Below are positions 35,061 through 49,100 of a DNA stretch of 64,000 nt, piece after piece. Each line of letters starts with the position of its first letter. The first letter of the stretch is position 1. A program made the translations under genes and the position numbers. The notes beneath the pieces were generated by a model. The model saw only the letters and a list, made by a program, of their open reading frames with translations. It did not search any database and was not told the origin of the DNA. Source of the DNA: Erigeron canadensis (Eukaryota > Streptophyta > Magnoliopsida > Asterales > Asteraceae); contig NC_057769.1 in NCBI RefSeq assembly GCF_010389155.1, positions 27,342,735 to 27,406,734 on the forward strand, given 5' to 3'.

Positions 35061-35558
35061 ATGGAAAACGACATTGAAAGTTACTTTATTTTACTATTTT
35101 TTATTTTATAGTAACTTGGATAAAAAATGACCAATTTTTTTGTCACTATAAATATGCTTGCACCATAAAGAACTAAAGATGAAAGAATTCTTATTCTTAA
35201 AACACTACATCAAAGATATACAGATTCTCATCATTCAAACGTTCAATAAAAATGAGCTACTTATGAGATGCACATAATGGAAAGTTAATGATTAAAAGTT
35301 AACTCCGTTTTATTTGGGATGATCAATAGACAAACACATAACAAAAAGATGATAGGAACTAAAAAAAGCTATTTTTCTCTTTTAAATCTCTTATATAAAT
35401 AAAAAAAAATTGTTTTTAGAAAATTTTTATAGAAAATTTCTTATGTAGCAATTTCACCATCTTTCCTACAATTGTTTTTTAAATGTAAGGATGCATCTAT
35501 CCATATAAAAATTAAAATTTTGTTTTTCAAGATTTATAATTTTTTAAAAATAGACTCG
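35061..35558. other. Intergenic DNA upstream of LARP6
   Basis: AT-rich, no gene or clear repeat seen. Confidence 0.4.
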
Positions 35559-35865
35559 TATAAAAGATGAAGAAATGGATGGGAAACACCAGGGAAAGCC
35601 TCTTATAATTAGATCAAAATCAGGGGGAGTGAGCGAGTGAGTGAGTGAGAGGGGATCTTGCTCCATCTGCAAATCATCATCAACTCCAAAACCCTAAATC
35701 CTTCTTTCACAGAAAGACAACTATCTGCAGATCCCCCCCTTATATCTATCTATCTATCTATCTGTATCTATATATCTATACATATATATAATATATAATA
35801 ATAAATATCTAGTAATAATAATAGCTTTATCACTCACTCAATAATTAACTTATACTACTATTATT
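35559..35865 (+). promoter_or_regulatory. LARP6 core promoter and 5' leader
   Basis: TATAAAAG at 35559-35566 fits a TATA box, with a transcription start expected near 35590-35600. The leader has a GAGTGAGTGAGTGAG run (about 35627-35648) and a TCTA tetranucleotide microsatellite (about 35745-35765). No ATG precedes the start at 35866 in the proximal 150 bp that I could see. The start site is inferred. Confidence 0.4.
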
Positions 35866-38800
35866 ATGGCTCAGGAACCCTCAATTTCATCATCTAATGA
35901 AACCCTAGAATCACCCACAGTTACTTCTTCTGATAACACTCAATTGCTTACACGTAACGTTTCTTTTAGTCGATTAAACGCTAAGGCACCCGAATTCGTT
36001 CCTCGCACCACGGCGGCCGTGGTGTCACCACCGCCGTCCGTGATTTCTCCCGGCGCCGGTGATCTAATTCATGTATATCCTCCTCCTCCTCCTCCGCCTA
36101 ATCCTCCATTTCACGTTCCGATTCCGGTTAATGTTCCGGTGACTGTTCCGGTACATCATCATCATCATCATCATGGACATCATCATCATCATCATGGACA
36201 TCATGGTCAACATTATGTCCCGGTTCAGTATCATCATCACAATCAGAATCAGAATCATAATCATCATAGACCGTTTAATGGCGGCGGCGGCGGTGGTGGT
36301 GGGACAGGGTCTATTGATCAGAAGGAAGTGGTGGCTCAAGCTCCGCGGATCGAACCGGAGTTGAAAGATGGTTTGACTGATGAAGCTACTCAGAAGATTG
36401 TTAATCAGGCAGGCTTATTTTTATATGATTTTATATGTATATTTGTTGCTTAATTGATGCTTTGAATATACCATTACCTGAACTGAGTGCTGATATATGT
36501 GGATGATTTACATGTGATCTGATTTTAATGATTTTAGGAAGGTTGTTTATATTTAGGAATTACTACCAACATAGTATATAGTAGAGAAAATAAGAATTAC
36601 TTGGCCACGTAGTGGTCGTTTGTCCTGATGGCTTCACAAGACGGTCAGGGAAAGGGTTTGAAGATGATCACGGTACCCTGGTTAGGCTAGGCTCGGCCTC
36701 CTTGGGTTGCCTAAACAGTGAGAATCTTCTCTGCTTACCCATTAAATATAGGAGATGCCAGATATGTTGCATACGTACGATATCTTTTTCTCAAAGTAAA
36801 CTGTATTGGGGTGTGTATGCACTGCGCATTTATCGAACAAGGAAGATGATTATAGGAATATAGGATTGAATTTGCTTTTCGTTTTTAGAACTGGATTTAC
36901 TATATTCACGTCTTTACTGCTTACTGTCTTGCATTCTCCATCTTCATAATTTTTTCTTGATAAAGAATCTCTAGAGTTGGCTTGCATTTCTTTCTTCATG
37001 ATCAGTTGTACTTTTAAAAGTAATTAAGTATGGTATTAAGCATGAAAGATGAATATTTTGTGATTATATTTACGTGCTACCTAGTATTAAAATAGGCACA
37101 CCATAGTTTTGTTGAGATTTGTGATTCTGTAACTAGTCTCACACTTCAGATGATAATGGCCTAATGGGAAAGGTCAAGCCTAAGTAGTCATACATTTAGT
37201 CATATTCTAGATGATTAATCGGAAGCTGGTAGACTTATTTGCATCAATGTTTTTGTGAGCTATGACTTTTTCCCAGTATTACCCTGCGTCTATCTACCAA
37301 TATGCCTTTGACCTAGCAGTACCCAGGGTACCCATTGCCCAACATGACAATCTTTGCGGGTTCAAGTTCCGTGAGGGTTGAAGGCGGATAGGTGTATTCA
37401 AGTCCTTTCCATTGAATAAACATTGTAATTTAGATCTATGTCACTTTCTGCTCTGATGTTAAGTTGCATCTGTGTTTCTTAATTGAGTTGAAGTTTTAGG
37501 TTCTCTTGTAGTTGTTCGTTTAATGAACTGGGTCATTACGCTTATTATAATTTTTGGGAGGGGAATAGGGGTGCGTCAGGTTCTCGCATGATGCCTGGAT
37601 TATTCTCAAAGCTGTTCAAATATTATTGGATTTCGGCTTACGAGCTGGGCACAGTAGGGGATGGAGTTCCAATATCTGGACATTTGCAAGGAAAATGGCA
37701 ATAAAAACATCAAATCAATAATCAAATCATTTGGTGAATTTACCACCTATAATGTGTGCCAGTATTTGAAATTACTAGGAAATACTTGGTGTAATTTCTT
37801 CTCTATGATTTGTATTGCCTTTTCCCAAGGCATATACAATGTACTTTAGAGGGACAGCATACGGAAGTTTCAGAAAATGAAAATAAAATAATGATTTTAA
37901 CGTTTGCAGTTGCTTAGATACAAAAGTCGACGTTTACTTTGAAAGAGGAAGAATTGCTGGATCTTTTGTTTACCCGTGGTGGCCATTTCTTTTCAAAATG
38001 AGTGGTTTGTTGTTTAACCCTGAAGCTAACTTGATTATATCGTTATGGTTTCTGCTTCTCATATGCTGTCAGTATTTGGAGCATCTAAGAGGACCTCTTC
38101 TGCTAAAGAATTATATGCTTTTGTTTTTTTACGTTAAAACTTTTTAATGTTTTTTTTTTTTCTCTATGTGATCTTTTTGATATTTTTTAGTATATCCGAG
38201 TAGTATTTTACTTCTAAATTTGGATGAATGTGTTACATATATGGATTTTTAGTAACTGGATGTGTCATGCCTCCTCTCCTCATCTCCATTTAACTGGTTC
38301 TCTTTATTTGCCAAGTTAGTTTATTGATGCAGACTTGCAGTTTTTTAAGTTAATTTGTTGGTGGGTTGCTACAGTACAAGTGTTTGATTAAATCATTATA
38401 TGTATGGTTATCATATAGACGTATGATACATTGATAGTCTAGATCATGGTAGTTGATATATTAATAGTATAACTTTTGTAGGTGGAGTATTATTTCAGTG
38501 ATATAAATTTGGCAACTACAGATCATTTAATGAGGTTCATCCACAAAGATCCTGAAGGATATGGTAAGATCCACCACTCTCATTATAGAATTGTAAAAAA
38601 AGCTTAGCAGCTTGTGAAAAATTGGCGAATGAGTAGTAATATTGCCTTGAATAAAATATCATTAGAAACCTCTTACTATATGCTGGAAACACGAGCCTGA
38701 AAGACAAGATCCATAACTTGAGTAATCCTTCCATGGAATTTTATATACTTCCCTGACCCATTTGTGTTTTAATATTTTCTCAGTGCCAATATCTGTTGTT

Positions 38801-41800
38801 GTATCTTTCAAGAAGATTAAAGCTCTTGTTAGCGGTAACGCACAGCTTGCTAGTATACTGCGGAATTCTACAAAGCTGGTGGGGTTTAAACACATGTTTT
38901 CGTGTCATATATATTTTTTACTGTTCCCATAGTCTTAATTTATATGGTTGCAACTCTAGGTCGTTAGTGAAGATGGGAAGAAAGTCAAACGTCAACATCC
39001 AATGACCGAGTCAGACATGGAAGAGCTACAGGTGCGTTTATTCTGTATTTTGATGCTGAGCATAAAGTTCTTATGTTAAAGTGGTGTATTTTGAAATTTT
39101 TTTCTTGCGTTCTTGTTGCTGATTGTAGTCACGCATAATTATTGCTGAAAATTTGCCTGAGGACCATTGTCATCAAAATCTGATGAAGATTTTTTCGGCT
39201 GTCGGAAGGTACTGTATTTCTCCTTGGTCTATTCTTAGAATCTCTTGTCTACTTGTGGAACTGTATTGTAGAGATCAAGGTATTGTGTAACTCATTCCGA
39301 TTCTTTTTTGTGCTACTTGATCAGTGTAAAGACAATTCGTACCTGTCAGCCCCAAACTTCCAATGGTGGGCCATCTTCAGGTTCGAAAGCAGCAAAAGCA
39401 GAGGGTATGCTTTTCAGTAACAAGGTAAGCATTTGTGATACATACGCTGATGGTAGGTTCTACATATATATTTTTTTCAATTTTCATAGATATCTAGTAA
39501 GTCAATAGGGCTATTAATTTTACATAAATTTAATATGAATGATATTGATTTCAAAAAAGTAGTTCCCCTTCTCCCTTCTCTTCTTTTCACCCCCAAAGAA
39601 AAAAAAAAGAAGATAAAGTTAACATTAATTACCAACTCTCAAAGAATAACTTCATTATGTTTTAATAATAGGATTTCGGACATGGTCACCTGTACTTTAT
39701 CCTTTTTTTTCCATTGGTCATTAATAGACATATAGGACCAGTTAAATGTCATTTTTTTCACTCAATTACAAATATTTTTTCTTCGAAGACTACGCTAAGA
39801 CCTTCTCTATTATGTTATGCAAAGCTCCAAGAATTAGCCTTATGTACGAATATTAGATCTTAAAATTTCCAAACTACTGTGGATTACGGGGTTTTCTTCC
39901 TTTATTTATTTACAATCTCATTGTTGTCCTATCTTCTTTATTCATATCCGATGTATTTTTTTGTTTATATGATTTTTGGCGCAGTTACATGCTTTTGTGG
40001 AATACGAGTCTATTGAGCTTGCCGAGAAAGCAGTATGTGACCCTGTCTTTCGGATTATAATTTGCTTCATCAATCTTTTGTTTTTAGAATTAAATCATTT
40101 TACTATTCCATAGGCTCTGGAGCTAAACAAGGAGGCTAGCTGGAGAAATGGTTTGAAAGTTCGTTTAATGAGAAGACCAGTACGTGCCTGAAGTACATTT
40201 TATCTACTTAACAATATGAACCCTAAAAATAGTGCAATTTTTCTGTTTCCATTATTTATTTAGTTTTATGAATTTATCCTAAACTACATAAACATGATTA
40301 ATACATTTAAAAGGTCTAAAGTATTAGATAGCTATAGCTGGGGCTCTTTCACTTATAGGATGGAGGATGATTAATGCTCTAATCTAGAGGGCCAATTTGA
40401 TCCATTTACTTCTGAATGGATCAATTAGGGTTATGTTTTTATCTTTAACGGGTATTATGGGTAAACTAAAAATTTGATTGTAAAAGGAAACAGATAGAAA
40501 GTTATCTGAAGTGTATATTAATACCTGAACACCTATATCATTTTATATAGAAAGTTAGAATATTATTGAAGTAATATACGTTTGTAATCGTATTTAGATG
40601 CTAATAAGCTGTATAGATCTGGGTATAGGGTGTCTCTGCCTCTCTGGTTAACTCGACTCATATGTTTTGACATCTGTATATTTTCGTGTGAAAGATTTCT
40701 TTATTTAATCACGATAATGAGTTTTGTAATTTATTCAGTCAAAACATGCGCAAGCACGTGGAAAGAAATCAGGGCAGGAAGAAGAGGCCATCCATAAGGA
40801 AGATGACACATCTACATCTGAGCAACATCCACTGAATGATAAACATTTAGACGATACTATCCCACAATCTGATGTTCAGTCACATGAGCATGTTGTAAGT
40901 CCTCTCTACTTCTATGTGAAGGCTGATCTTTTCATTATTTTTTACTACTCTTTATCTGGTATTTGGATGTGCTATACGAAACTGATTATTTAATAACCTG
41001 TGTTTAATGCTTAGGTAGAGGGGTTATGAGTATGATTATCAGATTGTGTAGGGGCCAATAAATCAGATTATTTAACAGATGATTCAGGACTGATACTTAT
41101 GGCAAAACTAAAATGGCCTGTTATCCCTTTTATGCATTTTAAATACTTGTCTACATTTTTTTTAACAGTATTAGTCTATTATATGAAGCATCTATGATGT
41201 GGGTCCCTTTAGAATTCAAGCCAATGGTCTCTTAGGAGACCAAAGTCACCCTTTGGATCATTCTTTGTTCTGATCGTAGCCTTCCATTTTGTACCATTGC
41301 AAGTTACAACCAAACACCCCCTCAAAGTTGTAATCTTATAGAAATCTACACAACCCATTCTTTACACAACTAAATACATTTCTTTTTCTCTCCACTTTCG
41401 CTGCCACATTGTGTCGGTTACAAGGCTAGTTATGATAAAAGAAACTTGTTGGGAATTTTGATGATAGTTTGCTTAAACAAGTTTCAATTGAAACAGAATA
41501 GGAGTGCTTTTTTTGTCTTATAAGTTTCTGAAATAGGGATAACTGCCAGAAACTCAAAACTACTGATTGTCACAATTTGAAACAGCCAGAAAGCACATCT
41601 AAACAACAGTTTTAAACTTATTTAATGTCACATCATCAGTTTTACAGTGCACAACTGACATCCTTATTTTGATTTAGGAGGTTTTATAGAAGTTCACTTT
41701 TGGAGACTTTTGTTTGACCTATTTTATTGAAGCTCATCTTTTTGTTTGTTGGGATAAAAGTCATAAAACTATCATCCGGATCATCAAAATTGCCGTCTCT

Positions 41801-42114
41801 ATAAGATTTTATGTAGCGAATTCGTAAATAATTTATATTTGTAACAGGTGGAAGATCACTCCAATGAGAAGGAAGCTGGGCACAAGAAAGGGCGCAATCG
41901 TAGCAGGGGCAAGGGACGTGGACGACCTCAATACAATCACCACAACAACCGAGGGAATCATGTGGTGGCACCACTTTCAACCAATTCTGTCAACACGGAG
42001 CATCCTGTTATAGGGAAACAACCTCCCGGACCCCGCATGCCCGACGGCACCAGGGGATTCTCCATGGGCCGGGGGAAACCCATCACGGTTTCTGTTGATA
42101 GCCGTGTATCATGA
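35866..42114 (+). CDS. LARP6: La-related protein 6 (LARP6B/6C type)
   Basis: Ten exons: 35866-36408, 38482-38563, 38784-38878, 38960-39031, 39129-39208, 39325-39424, 39985-40032, 40114-40179, 40739-40894, 41848-42114, giving 502 residues with frame kept throughout. Order of parts: PAM2 motif LNAKAPEFVP (37-46), which in this family binds the MLLE domain of poly(A)-binding protein; Pro-, His- and Gly-rich tracts (~70-155); La motif (~168-250, VEYYFSDINLATTDHLMRFI); RRM (~275-370, SRIIIAENLPEDHC); a basic Arg/Gly stretch; and the C-terminal GPRMPDGTRGFSMGRGKP (475-492, LSA/SUZ-C). LARP6 proteins bind RNA and act in mRNA translation or transport. Intron 1 needs a GC donor. All others are GT-AG. 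Confidence 0.92.
36409..38481 (+). other. LARP6 intron 1, probable GC-AG intron with SINE-like debris
   Basis: The exon ends ...ATT GTT AAT CAG and is followed by GCAGGC. The next exon opens GTG GAG TAT, restoring the invariant QVEYYFSD of the La motif. A nearer GT donor would drop Asn-Gln. Within the intron, 36600-36860 and 37315-37440 look repetitive. The latter has a B-box-like GCGGGTTCAAGTTCC and may be a SINE piece. Confidence 0.5.
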
Positions 42115-43385
42115 AGACAATCAAAGAAAGAAGCAGGTATGTGATTGGGCGGATGGAGAGACAGAGATGAAATAATCTGGGGGTCGCGAGTTTGGAGTAG
42201 GATATAGTTCTATTTTTTGTATTTTTATTTTTACTGTTTGTATTCTAAAGTATGGAAGAGATATGGGTAAAAACAGAATATGGGGTATTTTTGGATATAC
42301 TGTTTTAGATGCTGCTGCTTGCTTCCCCGTGTGTTTCTTGTTTGTTGATGTAGATTGCAAGAAAAACAAAAACACTTATGGGGAGTGAATGTGCAAATGT
42401 AACTTAAATGAGCAAACAAGATAAGTTTTAATGGGTTGATGATTGATGGAGATGTATTAATTAGTTGGGTTTTCTACATGTCCACAAGATTTTGTCCACT
42501 TTTCACTTTAGTTTGGTAAGTCAAAGTCGACCTGATGCCGCAAGTGCAATGTCTCTTATTAGACCATCTCCATCGTGATGCATCCTTACGTAGTACGTCA
42601 TCTGTCACTTCAAAATTTTGTAATCTTTATAAATCTTTAAAAAATTTAAATTTGCCTTCAAACATACAAACATTTTTTACATGTTCTTACATTTTTCGTA
42701 TCACCGCACACATTTCATGTAAGAACAAGTTTTAAAGATGTTTAAAGATGACATCTTTGGCTACAATTCTTTGACTAAAGATATACATTAATGGTCAATA
42801 TCTATACCAACATGGTCCTATTATTTATAACTGACTTTTGCCCCTACGACCTTGTGGTCAGGTAGATGTCTCACTTTGACTAATGACAATCACAACATGA
42901 GTAAACCAAATTGAATACTCCCAAAACTTTCTTTTGATGATTATTCTTCATCAGATGTGACATTTAGAATCATCTGATACTTGTAAGAAGTTGTGGTGTT
43001 TAAAGAAATTCCCTAAAATAAAAGTCATAATAATCAATCATATATTCTCGTATTACGTTACGTATCATTTTGAACCTTGTCCAAAAGACTTGCCCATCCT
43101 ACACGTATATAGAATTCATGCATGAGTCATTATAAAAGACAAAACAGCCTGATAAGAGTGGTTTATAATTACACCAGGAATAATCGGTAAGAAAAAAATG
43201 ACCCAACAAATAACCAAGTCAATGCTACTAATGGTAATTTGACAAAAGTTCAAAGGCTGTAATTAAAAATTGGAATGAGTTAAATCGTTGTGAGATCAAT
43301 GAAGAAACGAACGAATTACAGTAAATTTGTAGAATGAATAAAATGGGTAATACATGTAATGATCAAATGTAAATAATGGTTTTTA
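42115..43385. other. LARP6 3' region and intergenic DNA
   Basis: 3'UTR to roughly 42480, then AT-rich sequence. 42835-42870 has a short tRNA-like or SINE-like GC-rich piece. No gene. Confidence 0.4.
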
Positions 43386-43395
43386 AACCAAGTTT

Positions 43396-43606
43396 TTTTT
43401 AATTTTTTTTTTTAGAACAGCAAGGGCCGGATCACGGGTATCCGGACTGGATACCGTGAACCAATCCCCCCCTCCCCCCGCTTGCCTCACTCGGTAAATG
43501 CTCCATGAAGGCCCAGAAAACCTAAAGCCTGTAAATCTCACACCTAAAAGTATCGAACTTGAGACCTCACGGACAAACGTCCGGGTATCCAACCACCGAG
43601 ATAATC
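43396..43606 (-). mobile_element. tRNA-derived SINE with A tail and target duplication
   Basis: Minus strand: starts GATTATCTCGGTGGTTGG (A-box-like), has TCTCAAGTTCGATACTTT (B-box-like) about 40 nt later, a body with GCCTTCATGGAGCATTTACC, and ends in an A-rich tail (the T runs at 43393-43415 on plus). Flanks AACCAAGTTT (43386-43395) and AACAAGTTT (43607-43615) look like a target duplication. About 210 bp. Confidence 0.75.
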
Positions 43607-43615
43607 AACAAGTTT

Positions 43616-46187
43616 ATTTTACTCTTGATACTTTCATTTTTACTCATCTAAAAATTGATGTAAACTTTTAAAATTAGATACTATAAATAACTGAGTTTCT
43701 CATTTATCTTTAACTTTAAATTGGGTTCACAAAGTTCTTAAGAAAAATACATATTTAATAATTAGTTAAGGATAAAGGTATCATTTGACTGAAATTGTAC
43801 TAACCTGCACTAATGTGCTTTATAAACCATGTATTTGTGTGAACAGTTATTTTGAGATGATAATACAAAGCCCAACTAGGCATACTTCATAACAACAAGA
43901 ACAATCGTATCCAATTCCTATATAAATGCGCAGTCTTATTTCTATCTAAAATATCAAAAGACTGCTTTTATAATAAGTTTAATTATAATGGATACCTCAA
44001 TTTACAAAAACATAGTTTTCGAATCTCAAACATTAATCTTTGGTTTATGTTATGAACGAAGCCGGCTCTACAGTATATCTAGGGTAGGCGGTCGTTTAAG
44101 GTCCCCACATTATAAAGGCCTCAACTTTTATTTGGAAATTTGATGCTAGTATATTATGTTTTCAATAGATAAACTGGGTATTTTATTGATAAGTTGATTA
44201 TTAAAGTTAAAATAGAAGAAAAATGAAAAGCCTAAATCTAGTTTTAATGGAGGAATGCAGGAGAGGTTGAAGATTAACCAAAACAGTATAGTTGACTATT
44301 TGTATAAGGGTAATAATCAATCCTTTTAAGTTAATAGCCTAAAAATCCTCTTAATTAATAGGATTGTTACATGTGAAAAATCAAAGGGTGAAATTAAGAA
44401 GGAGAATTAGTGGTATCCACATATCACCATCTAAAACTATTAGGAGAATTTTTAAGTTAATTTTTTAGAAGGATAAATCATTTTCCTTTGTACAATTATA
44501 CTTGATTACATTATTTAATGTCCTATTATTATATTTAAATTTAGTTTAGTCACTTCTAGTTTCAATTTTATCAATTTAGACCCCATTATATATAGTTTAC
44601 GTAATATGCAGTGGAAATTTACAATTTTGATGCTTATACTCGTACCTTTTTTAGTGATGTTAAAAATTTTGATAATATAACTTTAATATATATATATATA
44701 TATATTCATATAAATATATAGTGTTGTTAAAAAGTTATTTTATTCTTTTAATTTCATTATTTATGATTTTTTTAATATAATTTTTGTTGATTTCATGTTC
44801 GGATAAAACAAAAGGGTTTCGTAAAATTCTTTTACAAAAGGCCTATAATTTTTATACCGCTTAAGGCAACCAAAAAGATTAAGCTGGCAACTGGTTATGA
44901 ACTATATAAATTATCTTGAACATTATTATGTAATTAGGACCCAATTACAAGATTTTTTTTAAACATTGCGTATTTAATATTCAATGCTTAGTATTTTTGT
45001 TTTATGTACGAACCTTTTAAGTATCGCGTACATCATTCCATCTTTTGAAGTAATCGCTTGAAGTCTAATGTTATTTAGGGAATTTTCTAAATTTGTCAGA
45101 ATTATATGAAAATTGGAACTTATGAAAAGCTTGATTGAGAGTTGTATGGTTAGGATATTTTTAGTTATTGTTTTCTCCATCATGCTATTTCTTTCTATAT
45201 GTTTATACAAATCTTAATCCATAATTTGGATCCATAACTTTAACCTCTTCTATTTTATAAAAAAACAAAACAAGCATAATTCTATAAATTCATATTTTAT
45301 CTATAAAAAACTATAAACATATATGCTGTTAATACTAGTTTGGAGTAGAATTTAAGTATGAATAGTCAAATTATCGATAAGCAAATTTTCTGAATCCTTA
45401 ATATCTGTGTATCTTTTTACTATCTTCAAAGTTCAAATAATCAAATTATTATATGGTATGAATAAAGTACCTTTAGATAATTAATTAAGAAAGAAACAAA
45501 GGTTGACTGTTATTCTCCCTTTTTACCAAAAAGATTTTTTCATCATTTTCATTATTGAAGAAATCATAAATCTAGGTGTGACTATAATAAAATAATTCAC
45601 ACTTTAGACCAACTTTCCATAAAAATCCTATTCAAAACTATTTATTCTATTCAATATTAATAATAACAATTAAATAATAATAACAATAATAATATAAAGA
45701 AAAAAGTGAATATGAGTCTGTTATATAACCTATTACATACTAATATTCTAATATTTTAAATAAATGTTTGGCCTCCATGATAGTATATTTTAATATTTTA
45801 AATAAATGTTTGACCTCTATGATTTGTATGGTTTAAAAAAAAATATGTAAAGAATTTTTCAGCCAACTTAAATACCTAATAGTCTCGTATTCCCGTCCCT
45901 TAGTTACAAATGACCAACTCATTAGATTTTTTATAGAATAAAAAGTGTACAAAAAAACCCTTTTTAATTTTCATCATCTAAAAAAAATTCCCCTTTTCTC
46001 TCTATCTCTCTTTTCACACTCACATACACACACAGCATCAATAACACACTCACACACAAACAGATAATATATACATATATATATATACATACAATCCAAA
46101 AACTCAATTGAATATCACCGGAAACATCGGAGGTGATTGATAGTCTGGAGTGGTTGCCGGAGAAGCAAATCGGCGGTGAAACGGAAA
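43616..46187. other. Intergenic DNA with a MITE and AT-rich repeats
   Basis: No gene. Includes the MITE at 44310-44490, a TA microsatellite near 44688-44706, a ~45-bp tandem duplication at 45735-45830 (ATATTTTAAATAAATGTTTG twice), and the DprA-like gene's leader from about 46000, with CA- and TA-rich microsatellites. Confidence 0.5.
44310..44490. mobile_element. MITE related to the one at 8321-8478
   Basis: The plus strand reads ...CCTCTTAATTAATAGGATTG, ACATGTGAAAAATCAAAGG and GGATAAATCATTTTCC. Reversed, it follows the order of blocks of the 8321-8478 copy (GGAAAATGAT, CTAATTCTC, TTGATTTTTC, CACATGT). Ends are approximate. Confidence 0.5.
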
Positions 46188-49100
46188 ATGACATCAACGA
46201 GGCTGTTACTATTGCCTCTTTTAACACCTACTACTACTAGTACTGCTACTACTTCAACTTCTTCTTCTTCTTCTTCTTATTCTTCTTTGAGTTTTAGGGT
46301 TTCTACCTCACCAATTTCATCCAATAGGAAGCCGGTATTCACTTTTTCTATCTCAATTATATCTATCTATATCTATATCTATATGTGTGTGTATATATAT
46401 AGATGTAAGTTAATGTATAATTATTAATTAAATTTCATATGTTCATAAGTAGTATGTGAAAATAACTGAAAATAAACAAACATAAATAAATGAATATATA
46501 AATAGATAAATCCAAAAATGTTAATTCAGAAATACTTTCAAATGCTACTTCTTTGATTTGCTTACATGTGAATAGCTGAACAGTTCAGACATGAATTCCT
46601 TTAGTGGTTTCGTTTACCTTTCGTGTGAATTGGCCGGTATTACGTAAATCAAGAATATGGTTTGGAGATTTGTTCAATTGAGTTAGCGGTAGGGGATACT
46701 TATCACGTAAGTATTGCCGACTTGCCGTATCGGTCATGAACATGATGAGTTGCCTCTTTTTATAAATGGTAGTTTGTCTATTACGTTGTTTTTTTTTTCT
46801 GTACCAGAAATGCTCGCCATGTGGTTATTTGAACCGTGTGCTGTCTAAATTTCACAAGTCGAGTACTTGGAGTTGGGAATTTATATGCCTTCAAGTATTG
46901 GTTAAGATGATAGTTCGAGTGTTTATTATTCTGAAGAATAACCATATAGAATTTACCAAGTGACAAGAAGTGTTAATTATTAAATGTTTGAGTTCTTTTA
47001 GACGTACTATGCCATCGATTTATGGAAAAATATAGAAGAATGTTACTGAAGATTGTTTGGTCCTCTGAGATATCTGTTTGCAGTAGTTAAAAAAATGGCT
47101 TGTTCCCGTAGGTGAAGGTTAAAGATGTAGTCTTTGATTTAGAGTCTCATGTTGAGGTAACAGACTAATGGCTGATGTGATTTGAGGTGAGTAGGTTCCC
47201 CATATAGTCTTCTATCAGTCTGCGTTGTATTTCATAGTCACACGGTGAACATTAAAAAGGAACGATCAAATGCATTTTAAGATGGGATTTAATAGTAATT
47301 ATTGAAGTGAATCCTACTATGCATGTCTAGTAGATTATAGTTCGTTAGTTTATAACTTTATATCATAGAGCAGTGCTTTTTAAAAACATGTATTGCACTT
47401 GACTGGTCTTCAAAAATCCATCATGCTCCATGCCTCCATCTATAAACACAAGTAGATCTTAAATGCATTTGCACCTTTTTGTATCCCGCACGCATTCTTT
47501 AAATGGAAGTTGCACTGGTGATCAAATATTGAGACTTTGCAGATATCCCTGAGAGCCTGGTTTGAATCATCAATACCACTGTTTTGTTAAAGGTGTATGG
47601 ATGTGTGTATTGCAAATTGGTATGTCATAATGATTTTTTTCCAAAGTTGATAATCGGTCGTAATAAGAGGGCTTAGGAATAGTGTTTGGATGTGTTTTTA
47701 CTGTATCAAATAATCCATTGCTCGAATTTTTGGAAAATCTTGATTTTTTGAGTAGCTGATTATTAATATGATAAGTAAATACCAGTTTGAAAGGAAGTAG
47801 AGACGGTTTGTCGACTTGAAACAATTTTACTTTACTTTAAGTCTTAGAGAATCAGCTTTGACCTGACTACCTGGTATTAAGATTTTGTCCAAAACATGAT
47901 CATATAACCGCTAAATAATGGGATATACTGTTTTAAATGCAAATCCAAGAACATCTATAGTCCTACTAGGTAATTGTCAAATTGAACTTAAAATTAATTT
48001 TTATTTGAATGCTCAGTTGGTTTCACTGATAATTTACTACCAGGGCCCTCTATTTTTATAGTGGCTTTGTGGTAAAAGACATCAAGGCACTGTTAGCTTA
48101 AAGATTGAAGATGGAAATGAAGTCAATATGTTAGGTTCTGATGATGAATTTACAACTCAAGTTCCAACCCAAGCTCAAACCCTTTCGGAAAGCTCAGGCG
48201 CAGTACTTGTCTCGGAATACAAACCTTCTCCGGATGTTGATTACCTACAGGTTTGTCTTTTCATCTTTTACGTTATCTCTTGTAGATGTGCCAAGTGGGG
48301 CTAGTAGGGCAGGCTGGGTAATTGGTGAGGTGAGTAATTTTTGTGCGTATGTCTGGGTCATATTATTCCAAATTTTATTTTTTTTTATTAAATATCTAAT
48401 GTGTCTAATTATAGTATTCGAATACTATGTTTTCCTAGTGAAGAGGTTTTATGCATTGAATTCATCATATGGACATCTCTCAACCCATTTGACGGATTCC
48501 ATTTTTAGTTATTCTTGTTTTTTTTTTTTTACTCTTAAGAAATTAATCCAACCTAATTCGACCTGGCTAAGTAAATGGGTCAGAATTGTCAAGTGTTAAC
48601 TGTGTTTCACTGGCTTTGAACAAGGATCACTTATTAACCATCGCAAGTTGGTATCAAACTCACTCTATGAAGCTTCTTGAATTATCTTGCAACAGAATCT
48701 CGTATTTGACATAGATGTGATTGTATATGAACTTTACTTATTAGATTGACGAAAAGGTAATTCATGCTCAGGTTATAGAATTGTGCAACTTTCTATCTAT
48801 TACCTAAAGACACCACTATTTGATAGTTGTGCTCTGATGATGTACTCCGCCACCTGTTCTGACCACATTAGTATCTAAAATAAACAAAAATAATGTTCAA
48901 ATTGCCCTATAGCAAGGATCAAGATCCTATCATCAACTTCATTCAACATATTGTTGTTTTTCCCTTCAATAGCAATGTTAATTGCAAAGCCTTTTTTGTT
49001 AATCATCATTTATTATTGTTATTGTGGCAGTTATAATTTACTTATAAATGGCTCAATGTGTAATACATCTAACGGGGTGTGAGTTCCTTAAAGTTAATAA

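Noticed and set aside
36064..36364. Open frames antisense and out of frame to the His/Pro tracts of LARP6
   Set aside because: They arise from the low-complexity CAT/CAC and CCT repeats. The Met/Ile-rich products are shadows.
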